From positions 4,278,001-4,342,000 of the forward strand of contig NZ_CP013480.3 of the NCBI RefSeq assembly GCF_001465545.3: a stretch of DNA of 64,000 bases, given 5' to 3'. Under the pieces are notes generated by a model, which saw only the letters and a program-made list of their open reading frames with translations, had not been told where the DNA came from and ran no database searches. The number at the start of each line of letters is the position of its first letter. Position 1 is the first letter of the stretch. Positions 8,287 to 17,882 of this stretch are shown here, in pieces. Source of the stretch: Pandoraea norimbergensis. Its GTDB lineage: Bacteria > Pseudomonadota > Gammaproteobacteria > Burkholderiales > Burkholderiaceae. Made by a program: the position numbers and the translations under genes.

Positions 8287-11200
8287 AGGCGTCGGAGGAG
8301 ATACCTCTTCCCACGACGCCTACGTCGACGAACTTCGGGCGCGCACGGCAACGCTCACGGGCACGCTCAAAGACCGCCACCGCCGCCGCGGGCGCTACCG
8401 CGAGCGCTGGATCTTGATTACCGGCGATGAGCCGACGATCAAGCGTTTGTCCCCGGGTCTCGTCTCGGCAGGTTTTCAGCTCACCGCCGACGCAGTGCTG
8501 CTCTATGCCAACGACACCGATGGCGTGGCCGGAAAAGCATGGCTCACCCAAATCCGCCGTCTGCGTCGCCGCCGTCCGGTAGATGCGGTCATCGCGCTGA
8601 CCAGCGACACCAACGCTGCCTCCACCCTGCTTACGCCGGAAGACCTCTCGCATCGGCTCACCCGGCTCTGCCGAACCTTGCGCTGGGCCGCGCCCGTCTA
8701 TCTGCTCAACGTCGCCGACCTGCCCCATGATGAAGCCGCGTCCGACGAGTCTGTCGGCTTCACGTGGGCCAGCGAGCGTACCAGCGCCAGCGACGTCAGC
8801 GCGTCTCTCAGCGCGCTCACGCAACATCTTGCAGAAACCGGTGTCGTACGGTTGTCCAGCCCGTCACGGGCCCCTCACGATCACCCCAATCGCTTCGCCG
8901 CCGCTCTGTCGCAACGCATCGCACAGACGCACGATTCGCTCACGTCGTTGATTGCGGAAACGGCAGCCTCGCGGTTCTGGCGTCATCCGGTTCACGGGGT
9001 ACTGTTTGTCCCCCTCACGCCTGCCACCGCGGCAACAACCTCCGACGACGCTGCGCAACCATCGCCAGCGGCACGCCGCCCAGCACAACACGAACATCAC
9101 CGCAGTCTCTGGCAAACCGTCGCCCAACATAGCCGCAAAGTCCACGGCCGCCGCGTCGGTTTCTCGCTTTCCAGTGCGCTCGCATGGATGACCACGACGC
9201 TCATCGTCGTCTTGATCGCAGGCATCACGCTGTCAGGCTTCACCAACCGGCACGCCATTCAGAACGTCGCCGATACGATCAACCAGCTATCCGGCGCCAA
9301 CGACCGAACACAGCAAATGCTCGCGCTCGATAGCGTCAGCCGGCAGATAGACACGCGCGAAACACGCCAACGCGATGGCGCGACGTGGTCGTCCCGCTTA
9401 GGCCTGAATCGCGACGACGCAATGCTCGACCTGCTCTGGCCCGGCTATGTCCGCGTGGTGCAAACGTTCCTCGTGCCCCCCGTGCAACAGGCGCTCGAAA
9501 CCCGTCTGCTCGCGCTCGCGTCCCTCTCCGACGCCGAGATCGCCAACCACGGCAACGTGGAGGCCGACACCGCCTACGACTCGCTCAAGGCCTACCTCAT
9601 GCTCGCCAAACCCCATCGAACCGCCACCGACTTTCTCACGCCTAAACTCGTGAAGACCGGCGAACCTGCGTGGCCCGCAGGATCGACACTGTCCATCGGC
9701 GCGTGGGAAGACCTCCGCGAACACGCGCTCGCCTTCTATGCCAGCCACCTCGGCAAACCCCGCGACGGTTTGTCGCTCGCCATTTCACCCGACCGAACCC
9801 TCGTCGCATCGACACGGCAAACCATCATCAGCGTTCGAGGCATCCAGAACTCCACCGATGCCGTCTATCAGAAGATCATCGACGACGCGCAAGCCAAATA
9901 CCCGCCGGTGTCTCTCGCATCGCTACTCGGAGACACCTCCAGCCGCGGCATCTTTTCCACCGCCGAGACAGTCCCCGGCGTGTTCACCCGCGCGGCATGG
10001 GATGAACGCATTTCCCAGCTCATCGACGACACCAGCGCACGCCAGAGCGACAATCGCGATTGGGTGCTCGCCGAAGCCAGTGCCTCCGATGCCAACACGT
10101 CGTCGCTCAAGGCAGACCTTCGTCAACGCTACTTCGACGACTACGCCCGGGCATGGGAACACTTCCTCAACAGCCTTCACTGGCAGCCCGCCCCGACGCT
10201 GACAGGCACCGTCGACCAGCTTCGCCTGCTCGGCGATCCGCGACGCTCGCCGATGATCGCGCTCATGAACGCCGTCACCTATCAGGCCGGCACAGGAGCC
10301 ACCGGCCGGTCCCTTGCCGCCGGTCTGATCGACAAAGCCCATCAGTTAGTCGGCAATGAACGCGACCCATCAACACAGGATCGCATCGCCATCGCGCCCC
10401 TGGCGGACGCGTTCGGCCCGATCATCCGACTGACGGGAAACGCGGCCGGTGCCGCTTCGACCAACGCGCCGACAGGTGCCGCCGAATTGCTGCCCGCCAG
10501 CGATCTCAGCCTGGCCCGCTATCTGGAGCGCATCACCGCCATGCGTCTCAAGCTCCAGCAGATGGTCGCGTCGGCCGACCCGGACGCCATGTCGCGCGTG
10601 GCGGCACAGGCGGTCCTGCAAGGCAGAACGTCCGAGATCGCCGATAGCCGTGACTACGCCAGCCGTGTTTCGGCAAGCTTGGGTGAACAGTGGGCCGGCT
10701 TCGGCAACCTGCTGCAAGCCCCCCTCGATCAAGCGTGGCAGGTCGTTGTACAACCAGCCGCCACCAACCTGAACGAGATCTGGCGCAGTGCCGTTGTCGC
10801 CGACTGGAACCGGTCATTCGACGGACGATATCCGTTTGCCGATTCGGACAACGACGCCTCGCTCCCCGAGATGGCCCGCTTCATGCGCGCCGATAGTGGT
10901 GTCATCACGCAGTTCGTGACAACACAGTTGGCCGGTGTCGTCGAGCGCCAGGGCGACCGCTGGGTCGCGACACAAGGCACAAATCAAGGGGCGCTGGCGT
11001 TGGATCCGGCGTTTCTCGCCGCACTCAATCGCCTCACACGGGTCTCGACAGCGCTCTTCCTGTCGGGAGACGCACGCGTGCGCTTCGAGTTGCGGGGTGT
11101 GCCGACACCCGGTGTCACCGACGTGACGATCGCACTCTCCGGCAAGCACTTCCGGTATTTCAATCAGCAGGAAGCATGGATGCCGTTCGAATGGCCCGGC

Positions 11201-11653
11201 CAAGCGCTAGAGAACGTGACACACATCGAATGGCAAACGGCACAAAGTGGTCTTCGCTCGACACTCGACGCACAAGGGCGCTTCGGTCTTATCCGCCTGC
11301 TTGAACGCGCACACGTATCGCAGCAGGACGGCGCTCGCTTCGTCCTGACATGGACGCCTGACCAGAGCGCAGGCACCGCGCTGCGCGTGCAAATGCGCAG
11401 CGAAGTGGGTACCGGGCCGCTCGGCATGCTGCAACTGCGTAATTTTTCGCTGCCCACGCGCGTTTTCTCAACCGGGCCGGCAAGGCCGCCGGGAAAACGG
11501 TCAAAGCTCCCCGCGCGCGCCGCCGAAGCCGCGCCGCCGATTGCCAGTACCGCGAGTCTGTTCGATTCATTCGACGCCTTCGACTGGACGGGAAAGCCGC
11601 GCAAAGTGCTCGATTCCGCGCAGCAGGCTGTGCCACACACGGAGGTCGAGTGA
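8285..11653 (+). pseudogene. tssM: TssM (IcmF/VasK) lacking its N-terminal membrane segment
   Basis: TssM is the inner-membrane to periplasm stalk of the T6SS membrane complex. TssM-like coding is readable from about 8300 (HDAYVDELRARTATL, then RERWILITGDEPTIKRLSPG) to the stop at 11653; the formal start is TTG at 8414 (1079 residues). One membrane helix lies about 256-275 residues after that TTG (WMTTTLIVVLIAGITLSGF), followed by the IcmF-related and C-terminal VasK-type periplasmic regions. Family members normally begin with a two-helix hairpin and about 100-200 more residues, which are missing. At the place of the P-loop this protein has GDEPTIKRL instead of GxxGxGKT. The stop overlaps the tssA start. 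Confidence 0.7.
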
Positions 11654-13263
11654 TGTTGCACGGCCTGTTCAAGCGCTTGTTCCCCGCACGCCACGACGCC
11701 GAGCAATTGGCTCGTGCCCGCCTCGACGTGTGGGCCGACTGGCTCGTCCCGCTGTCTGGCGATACCGGCACCGGGCGTGACCCCGGTTACGAAGAAGCGT
11801 TCTTCACGCTCAAAGACGAAGCCGGCAAACTCTCCGGCATCGATGACGCGCTGATTGCCAGTACCTGCGAGCAACTCCTCAAGGAGGTCGGCAAGGACCT
11901 CCGTCTCGCCGGGTACTACGCGTCGGCACGGCTGCGGCGCGACGGCACCGCCGGGTTTGCCGACGGACTGGAACTCGCCGCAGCGCTGGTAGAACGCTTC
12001 GCAGACGCGGTGCTGCCTGCCCGCGCAGAGGCGCGCAAAGGCGCGCTCGAAATGCTGACCACGCCCCGGGTGTTTGAATGGATCGAGACGCGCGGCGGCT
12101 TCCAGCCGTTCGACCTTGAGCGTGCGCTCGCAGCGCTGGACGTCTTGCTCGCACAGACGGGCAAGTGGCCCGAAACCGCGCGCCCCGATCTGCAAGCGCT
12201 AGTCGCATTGTTCGAACGCACGGGGGTAGTAAATGCGAACGCGCACGGCAACGGCCCCGCCGATACACCGCCTCGCGCAGGACTCGCGGGACTGACGACA
12301 CTCGCCCCCACCTCGATCCACTCAACCCGCGACCTGCTCGAACAGGCACGCGTCATGACCAAGTGGCTCCGCGATCAGGAAAACGGCTACTTGCCGGCCG
12401 CACGCCTCGCACGCACGGTTCGATGGGACACGCTGCATGAACTACCTGCGGCGGACGCCACCGGACTGACCCTCTTACCGCCGCCGCGCCCCGAGCTTCG
12501 GCAGCACCTGAAACGGCTCGTGCTGCAAAAGCAATGGCCGGAGCTGCTCGAGCGCGTCGAAGATGCCTTCATGGAGGGGACCAATCACTTCTGGCTCGAC
12601 CTCCAGTATTTTCAGCACACCGCACTGGAGAATTCCGGCCAACCTCACGACAGCTGGCGTGATCTGCTGCGTGCCGATCTGGCGCTGTTTCTCGAACGCC
12701 TGCCCGATATCGAGCGACTCGCCTTTCATGAGCGCACGCCATTCGCCGACGATGCCACGCTCGAATGGATTTCCCGATACGCGGTCGTGCGCGATCTGGC
12801 TTCCGGTGAGGGGCCCGCACCACTGCCGGTCTCGGCGGATGGACCGTCGGGGGTGGCCGGCGACTGGCCTGAGATCGAAGCGCAGGCCCGTGAGAAAGCC
12901 CTATGCGATGGAATAGACACCGCCTTCGCCTGGCTTGAGACGTTGCCCGGCATGAAAACCGCGCGTCATCGCTTCCTGCAACGGCTCGTGATGGCCAGAG
13001 TCGCCGAGTCGGCCGGGCGTATGGATACTGCCGTCGCACTGCTGACCGATCTCGATGTTGCCACGCCATCGGTGTCGATCGCGCGCTGGGAGCCCGCACT
13101 GGCCTACGAGGTCAAGCACCAGTTGGCCCGAGGATTGAAGGCCTCCATCAACCGCAAAGACGCCGACAAACCAGCGCTCACACGCCGCATTGCCGAACTC
13201 CAGGCGGAAATGACCGTGTTGGACCCGACACGCGCACTCGCCACTCACCCTCACGCCATCTGA
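11653..13263 (+). CDS. tssA: T6SS protein TssA (ImpA-type)
   Basis: TssA proteins nucleate and cap assembly of the T6SS sheath and tube. The product has 536 residues from the ATG at 11653, which overlaps the tssM stop (TGATG) and has GGAGG 7 bases upstream. It shows the ImpA_N-like N-terminal region (YEEAFFTLKDEAGKLSGIDD near residue 40, then LRLAGYYASARLRRDGTAGF near 80-100) and a long helical C-terminal half ending in LTRRIAELQAEMTVLDP. Length fits the long VasJ/ImpA class. The 3' end overlaps tssF (TGATG), so tssM-A-F-G-J form one tightly coupled operon. No defects seen. Confidence 0.85.
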   Translation: MLHGLFKRLFPARHDAEQLARARLDVWADWLVPLSGDTGTGRDPGYEEAFFTLKDEAGKLSGIDDALIASTCEQLLKEVGKDLRLAGYYASARLRRDGTAGFADGLELAAALVERFADAVLPARAEARKGALEMLTTPRVFEWIETRGGFQPFDLERALAALDVLLAQTGKWPETARPDLQALVALFERTGVVNANAHGNGPADTPPRAGLAGLTTLAPTSIHSTRDLLEQARVMTKWLRDQENGYLPAARLARTVRWDTLHELPAADATGLTLLPPPRPELRQHLKRLVLQKQWPELLERVEDAFMEGTNHFWLDLQYFQHTALENSGQPHDSWRDLLRADLALFLERLPDIERLAFHERTPFADDATLEWISRYAVVRDLASGEGPAPLPVSADGPSGVAGDWPEIEAQAREKALCDGIDTAFAWLETLPGMKTARHRFLQRLVMARVAESAGRMDTAVALLTDLDVATPSVSIARWEPALAYEVKHQLARGLKASINRKDADKPALTRRIAELQAEMTVLDPTRALATHPHAI

Positions 13264-15071
13264 TGCAAAACGACGACCCCATCCTGCGTTACTACGAAGC
13301 GGAGATGCGTTATCTGCGCGAATCCGGTAAGGCGTTCGCCCGCGCCCATCCGGACCGGGCGCGCATGCTCAATATCGATCGCGTCGGCGACCTTGATCCT
13401 TATGTCGAACGTCTCCATGAAGGCTTCGCGTTCCTTACCGGCCGGCTTCGTCAGAAGCTCGACGATGAACTTCCCGAACTGACCGAAGGGCTGGTCAGCC
13501 TGCTCTGGCCGCACTACCTGCGCATGATTCCGTCGCTTTCGGTCGTTGAACTGATGCCGATCGACGCAAAGCTGCAAAACTCCGAGCAGGTGGCGGCGGG
13601 CGTCGTGGTTCGCTCGGCGCCCATCGTCGTGCCTGCCGAACGCGAAGGGGCCGCACCGACGACGCTGCAGTGCGAGTACCGCACCACACAGCCCGTCGGC
13701 CTGCATCCCATCGCGCTCACGCATGCGGAACCCGACGTGCGTCACGACGGCCGATCGGTGATCCGCATCGGGTTTTCACTCGACCCGACGGCGCGGCGCG
13801 AAGAGACCGATCTCTCACGTCTGCGCCTGTACCTGAGCGCCGAACTGCCGACGGCGTTTGCCATGCATCTGGCCTTGACGCGACAGATTGACGATGTGCT
13901 CTGGCGCGTGCCGGAGGTGCGCAACGGCGAAGCCCTGCCACTCGCAGGCGTCACCGTGGAACCCGCAGGGTTTTCGGCGCAAGAGCGGCTATGGCCAAAG
14001 GCTGACAACGCATTCTCGGGCTATCAACTGCTGCTTGAGTACTTCACGTTCCGAGAGAAATTTCTGTTCGTCGATCTGTGCGGCTTCAATCTCGCGCAAC
14101 TGCCCGAAGCCGCGACGACGTTTGAGCTGGAGTTTGTGCTCTCGCAGGCATTCCCCCCCGAGCAACGCTTCGATGCCAGCAATGTGCGCCTGTTCTGCAC
14201 ACCGGTCATCAATCTGTTCGAGCTCGATGCGGAACCGATCGACATCAATCACCACGAGTCCGAATACCGCGTGGTGCCGGCCGGACACTTCGGTGAACAT
14301 GTCGAAACGTATTCGGTCGATGCGATCGAGGCGTTCGATCATGCGTCCGCGCATCGCTATGAATACGTGCCGTTTTCGACCTTTCGCCATCGCGGCGGCA
14401 TGTTGCGCCATGAAGCACCTGAACGGTATTTCCACACCCGCGTGCGACCCGGCGTCTCAGGTCTGCACGAAACGTGGCTCGCGCTGGGCGGACATGCGTG
14501 GGAGTCCATGGAGGCGCTCCCGGAAGAAAGCCTCTCACTGCATGTGACGGGCACGAACGGCATGCTGCCGCGCAAGGCTATGCGGTTGGCCACGCTCTCG
14601 GAGATCGCCTCCAACACACCGAACGTGGCCGGCGTGCGCAATCTCGTTGCACCGACGCTGCCGCTCTACCCGCCCACTGGCGATCGATTTCAGTGGCGCG
14701 TGCTGTCGCATCTCGCGCCGAATTTCCTCTCGCTCATGGACGCCGAGGTGTTGCGCGGCACGCTCGCGCTCTACGACTGGACCGACAACGAGTTGAACCG
14801 CCGCCGGCTCGAAGGCATTCGCTGGGTGTCGCAGTCGCTGCTGGAGGAAGTGTCGGGCGGTGCCGTCGAACGGGGCGTGTTGATCGAGGTCACGCTGGAC
14901 TCGCACGCATTCTCGGGCGAAGGAGATCTGATGCTCTTCGGCGAGTTGCTGCACCGTTTTTTTGCGATGTATGCCGAGATCAACTTGTTCACGAAACTGG
15001 CCGTCATCAGCCTGCCGACGCAAACGCGTATTACCTGGCCACGCAGCAAGACATTTCGGGAACCGCTATGA
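13263..15071 (+). CDS. tssF: T6SS baseplate protein TssF (ImpG/VasA)
   Basis: TssF is a baseplate wedge subunit that pairs with TssG and TssE. The 602-residue protein begins MQNDDPILRYYEAEMRYLRE and contains the characteristic AHPDRARMLNI and DPYVERLHEGFAFLTGRLRQ segments, which are strong family markers. The C-terminal part includes LHRFFAMYAEINLFTKLAV, also typical. Length is that of complete TssF proteins. Its ATG overlaps the tssA stop and its TGA overlaps the tssG ATG (ATGA), so expression is coupled. No frameshift or missing block is visible. Confidence 0.95.
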   Translation: MQNDDPILRYYEAEMRYLRESGKAFARAHPDRARMLNIDRVGDLDPYVERLHEGFAFLTGRLRQKLDDELPELTEGLVSLLWPHYLRMIPSLSVVELMPIDAKLQNSEQVAAGVVVRSAPIVVPAEREGAAPTTLQCEYRTTQPVGLHPIALTHAEPDVRHDGRSVIRIGFSLDPTARREETDLSRLRLYLSAELPTAFAMHLALTRQIDDVLWRVPEVRNGEALPLAGVTVEPAGFSAQERLWPKADNAFSGYQLLLEYFTFREKFLFVDLCGFNLAQLPEAATTFELEFVLSQAFPPEQRFDASNVRLFCTPVINLFELDAEPIDINHHESEYRVVPAGHFGEHVETYSVDAIEAFDHASAHRYEYVPFSTFRHRGGMLRHEAPERYFHTRVRPGVSGLHETWLALGGHAWESMEALPEESLSLHVTGTNGMLPRKAMRLATLSEIASNTPNVAGVRNLVAPTLPLYPPTGDRFQWRVLSHLAPNFLSLMDAEVLRGTLALYDWTDNELNRRRLEGIRWVSQSLLEEVSGGAVERGVLIEVTLDSHAFSGEGDLMLFGELLHRFFAMYAEINLFTKLAVISLPTQTRITWPRSKTFREPL

Positions 15072-16171
15072 GTCCGCGAGATTTCCCTGATCTCGATCCG
15101 ATGGTGCGCGCATTGCTGGCGCATGCGCCGCAAATGAGTTTCATGCAAATGTGCCGTCTGATCGAGTTACGCGCGCCCGCCGCGCCGGGGCTGGGCACGC
15201 GCGATACTCCTGCACATGAGGCCGTGCGATTCCGGCCGTGGCCGAACATGGGATTCCCGTCAGCGGAAGTCGTCGCCGTCGAGCGCGACGAAGACTTACC
15301 CGACACGCCGCCTACCGTGAGAACCACGTTCATGGGGCTATATGGCGTGGACGCCGCCGTGCCGTCGCACATGGTCGACGACATCGCCCTGCGAGAAGAA
15401 GGACACGAAGCCGTCGCTGCGTTCCTCGACCAGTTCAATCATCGCTCGGCCACCCTGCTTTACCGCGCATGGAAGAAGTATCGCTACCCGGAGAGTTTCC
15501 GCTCAGGCGGCACTGACGAGCACTCCCGCAACCTGTTGGCCCTCGCCGGCTTTGCCGAAGGCGACAAGCCTCGCCGGGCCGGACTGCCGGGCGTGCGCAT
15601 GCTCGCGTTGCTGGGCCTGTTGATCCAGCGGACACGCACCGCCGAGGGGCTTGCCGGGGTGATCGCCACAGGTGCCCCGGGCGTCGACGTTCGCGTGGAA
15701 GAGTTTTTCCCGAAGCGGATCAGCGCCGGGCGACCCCGGCCGCTGGGCGTCAGACCAAAGCGCGCGGCCCTGAGCGGCGCTAACGCATCAAAGCGAGTCG
15801 GACTCGGCTTCGACTATGTGGTGGGCTCGCACGTCGTCCACCGTTGCGGTGCTGTGCAAGCCGTCCTGCGTCCGGTCAACGCGCAGCAGGTCACGGCGCT
15901 GTTGCCGGGGGCACCGTTGCACGGCGAACTCATGGCGCTGCTCAAGCTTTACATGGGGACGAAAGCGGACGTTTATCTCCGCATGGCGTTGCCCTCGACG
16001 CTGGCACCCGCGCCCGTCATCGGCAACGTCGCCAATGGCTCCGCACCGCGTCTCGGCTGGACGACAGTGCTGCCGAGCCGCGAAGCCCGCGAAATTCGAA
16101 TCACGCTTGGCGTTCACGAAGCCGTGGCACCGCCTGCGCCTAACCCTTATCTGTCACCGAAACATGACTAA
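15068..16171 (+). CDS. tssG: T6SS baseplate protein TssG (ImpH/VasB)
   Basis: The start is ATG 15068, inside the tssF stop (ATGA overlap). The frame is open much further upstream, but that part is a shadow of tssF. The product has 367 residues, starting MSPRDFPDLDPMVRALLAHA with the usual MSFMQMCRLIELRAP and VRFRPWPNMGFPSAEV segments of TssG, and a middle region DQFNHRSATLLYRAWKKYRY that is highly typical. TssG completes the TssE-F-G wedge. The 3' end overlaps the tssJ start by 8 bp. Complete and normal in length. Confidence 0.93.
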   Translation: MSPRDFPDLDPMVRALLAHAPQMSFMQMCRLIELRAPAAPGLGTRDTPAHEAVRFRPWPNMGFPSAEVVAVERDEDLPDTPPTVRTTFMGLYGVDAAVPSHMVDDIALREEGHEAVAAFLDQFNHRSATLLYRAWKKYRYPESFRSGGTDEHSRNLLALAGFAEGDKPRRAGLPGVRMLALLGLLIQRTRTAEGLAGVIATGAPGVDVRVEEFFPKRISAGRPRPLGVRPKRAALSGANASKRVGLGFDYVVGSHVVHRCGAVQAVLRPVNAQQVTALLPGAPLHGELMALLKLYMGTKADVYLRMALPSTLAPAPVIGNVANGSAPRLGWTTVLPSREAREIRITLGVHEAVAPPAPNPYLSPKHD

Positions 16172-16742
16172 CCGCCGCCTCTCGACTTTCCGTCACGCCA
16201 AAGCGCTCACCCTGCTCCCCGTCCTGCTCTGTACCGCACTGCTGAGCGGGTGCGGTGCATGGCAATCGGTTGCTAACGGCACGACCGACGCGTTCGATGC
16301 CGTTTTCTACAAGCGAGTGGAGGTGGTCAAGGTCGACGTCACCGCGCGGGAATCGCTGAATCCCGACGACGCCGGTCGCGCAACATCGGTCACCGTGCGC
16401 GTGTATCAACTCAAGGACCGCAAACAGTTTGATGCGACCTCGTACAGCGACCTGTTGATCCAGGACCGCACCGTCCTCGCCGGTGAGGTGCAGGCGAGCG
16501 TGGCAGGCGTGTTGAATCCTGCGGCAGCGCTCAGTCTCGCCCAACCCATGGAGACGGACGTGAACTATGTGGCCGTCGTTGCCTTCTTTCGCAAACCGGA
16601 CCGCCAAGGGACTTGGAAGTTTGTGATTCCGGCGAAACAGCTCGATGCCGACGCGCCGCTCAAACTTGAATTGGTCGACTGGCAAATTGATCAGGTCAAC
16701 GGCAAGCCGCTCGATATCGACTATCGGTCTGCCTCGCGCTGA
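16164..16742 (+). CDS. tssJ: T6SS outer-membrane lipoprotein TssJ
   Basis: TssJ anchors TssM to the outer membrane. The ATG at 16164 lies inside the 3' end of tssG. The 192-residue product has a lipoprotein signal peptide: basic start MTNRRLSTFRHAK, hydrophobic core, and lipobox LLSGC with the lipidated Cys at residue 30. The mature part has the TssJ-type beta sandwich (SVTVRVYQLKDRKQF near residue 75 and TDVNYVAVVAFFRKPD near 130). It is the last gene of the tssM-A-F-G-J operon and ends 7 bp before a convergent gene. Its partner TssM is truncated in this genome, so it may no longer work in a machine. Confidence 0.93.
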   Translation: MTNRRLSTFRHAKALTLLPVLLCTALLSGCGAWQSVANGTTDAFDAVFYKRVEVVKVDVTARESLNPDDAGRATSVTVRVYQLKDRKQFDATSYSDLLIQDRTVLAGEVQASVAGVLNPAAALSLAQPMETDVNYVAVVAFFRKPDRQGTWKFVIPAKQLDADAPLKLELVDWQIDQVNGKPLDIDYRSASR

Positions 16743-16749
16743 ATCGCCG

Positions 16750-17415
16750 TCACTGCATCGCTCGGACGAGGTCAGCCACTTCTCCCACGTGACACCCCAC
16801 CGCCATTTTGCCGGCAGCGGACCACGCGTCGAACGACGTGGTCCCGCTCACCATGCCGATAAACCCGGTGCCCGCCCCCTCGGCCGCTTGCGCATCGACC
16901 GCGTGATCGCCCACGTAGATCGCCTGCGCCGCCACAAGGCCCAGATGCCCCAGCGCCTGCGCGATCCCCTCAGGGTCCGGCTTGTGGCGCTGAACGTCGT
17001 CTCCGCCGACGATCACGTCGACCTGCGAGCGCAGCCCGGCCAGCGTGAGAATCGCATCGATCCGGTGGCGGAACTTGGTCGAAACGATCGCGACCGCCAG
17101 CCCCTGTTCGCGCAGCGCCGCCAGCAAGCCGGGGACTTCCGGATAGATGCGCGTCGATTGCACCATGATCTCGTCCGCGCGCGACACGAAAAACCGCACG
17201 AACGCCTCCGCGCGGGCAGCATCCTCATCCCCGCTCAGCGTGCGAAACATGACCGGCAGCGGCAGCCCGATCACGCCGCGAATCTGCGCCGGTGTCGCCA
17301 TCTCGCATTCGAGACGCGTCAGCGCGTATTGCGTGCATTCGACAATGGCCTCGGAGGAATCAGCCAGCGTCAGATCGAAATCGAAAATCACAGCCCGGAT
17401 AGCTTGCGTCGGCAT
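16750..17415 (-). CDS. HAD-superfamily phosphatase (phosphoglycolate/pyrophosphatase-like)
   Basis: A 221-residue HAD subfamily IA protein. Motif I is FDFDLTLADS near residue 11-20 (nucleophile and acid/base Asp), a Ser/Thr motif II lies in VAIVSTKFRH, motif III Lys in RHKPDPEG, and motif IV in YVGDHAVDAQAA. A helical cap follows motif I. This class hydrolyses small phosphate esters or pyrophosphate (Gph, PpaX relatives); the exact substrate cannot be told. It is convergent with tssJ and seems to be an isolated gene not tied to the T6SS. Start at 17415 (MPTQAIRAVIFDFD) is the natural one for the family. Confidence 0.8.
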   Translation of the reverse strand: MPTQAIRAVIFDFDLTLADSSEAIVECTQYALTRLECEMATPAQIRGVIGLPLPVMFRTLSGDEDAARAEAFVRFFVSRADEIMVQSTRIYPEVPGLLAALREQGLAVAIVSTKFRHRIDAILTLAGLRSQVDVIVGGDDVQRHKPDPEGIAQALGHLGLVAAQAIYVGDHAVDAQAAEGAGTGFIGMVSGTTSFDAWSAAGKMAVGCHVGEVADLVRAMQ

Positions 17416-17474
17416 ACGTCGTGTCGTTGTCTTGAAGTGATGAGTTGTGAGGCGGCGTGATGGAGATCACGGCA

Positions 17475-17834
17475 TCAGTCGGATTTCTCGTGGTCGGCTG
17501 CGTCGAACCCGGACGGGTCCCGCGTGGCCCATTGTTTCGCCCAGCCCAGCAGCGGCTGTAGCGCCGCCTCCAGCCGACGGCCCTCGTCGGTCATGCGATA
17601 CCCGCCTTCAGCGTGCTCGACCAGCCCAGTCGCTTTCAATTCCGTCAGCCGGGTATTGAGCAAACGCGCATTCGTCTCGCACGCCTCTTGCAGCGCCCGA
17701 AACGTCATCGGCGCACCGCGCAGCTCCCACAGGATTCGCAACGCAGTGCGCCGTCCCAGCAAATCGAGCACGACCATGATGGGTCGGCCCGACTTCGATC
17801 CGCGTACGGATTGTCCGATTTTTGGCGTCGTCAT
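17475..17834 (-). CDS. HxlR-family winged-helix regulator
   Basis: The 119-residue protein has the HxlR/MarR-like wHTH: LGRRTALRILWELRGAPMTF (near residues 26-45), recognition-helix region TNARLLNTRLTELKATGLVE and wing EGGYRMTDEGRRL. Unlike many HxlR proteins it lacks an obvious N-terminal Cys sensor. It is divergent from the TauE-type exporter gene at 17883, separated by 48 bp that hold a perfect palindrome directly against its start codon, so autoregulation and control of the exporter are likely. That regulation is inferred from layout. Confidence 0.8.
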   Translation of the reverse strand: MTTPKIGQSVRGSKSGRPIMVVLDLLGRRTALRILWELRGAPMTFRALQEACETNARLLNTRLTELKATGLVEHAEGGYRMTDEGRRLEAALQPLLGWAKQWATRDPSGFDAADHEKSD

Positions 17835-17851
17835 GCTTTACAAAGTAAAGC
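17835..17851. promoter_or_regulatory. perfect palindrome, probable HxlR operator
   Basis: GCTTTAC-AAA-GTAAAGC: 7-bp perfect arms around a 3-bp centre, immediately next to the HxlR start codon (17834) and 31 bp before the exporter start (17883). Its position between divergent regulator and target gene is the usual place for an HxlR-type operator. In the HxlR transcript it also covers the ribosome-binding region. Confidence 0.65.
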
Positions 17852-17882
17852 GTCATGCCTAAGCTGTCAATCGTTGCGAGCC

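Noticed and set aside
5831..8430. Mobile element insertion between tssL and tssM
   Set aside because: No transposase, terminal inverted repeats or target duplication was seen, and gene orientations fit two deletions in a normal T6SS locus better.
14474..15067. N-terminal extension of TssG to 565 residues
   Set aside because: The extra part is out-of-frame tssF sequence; the ATGA-coupled ATG at 15068 matches the family start.
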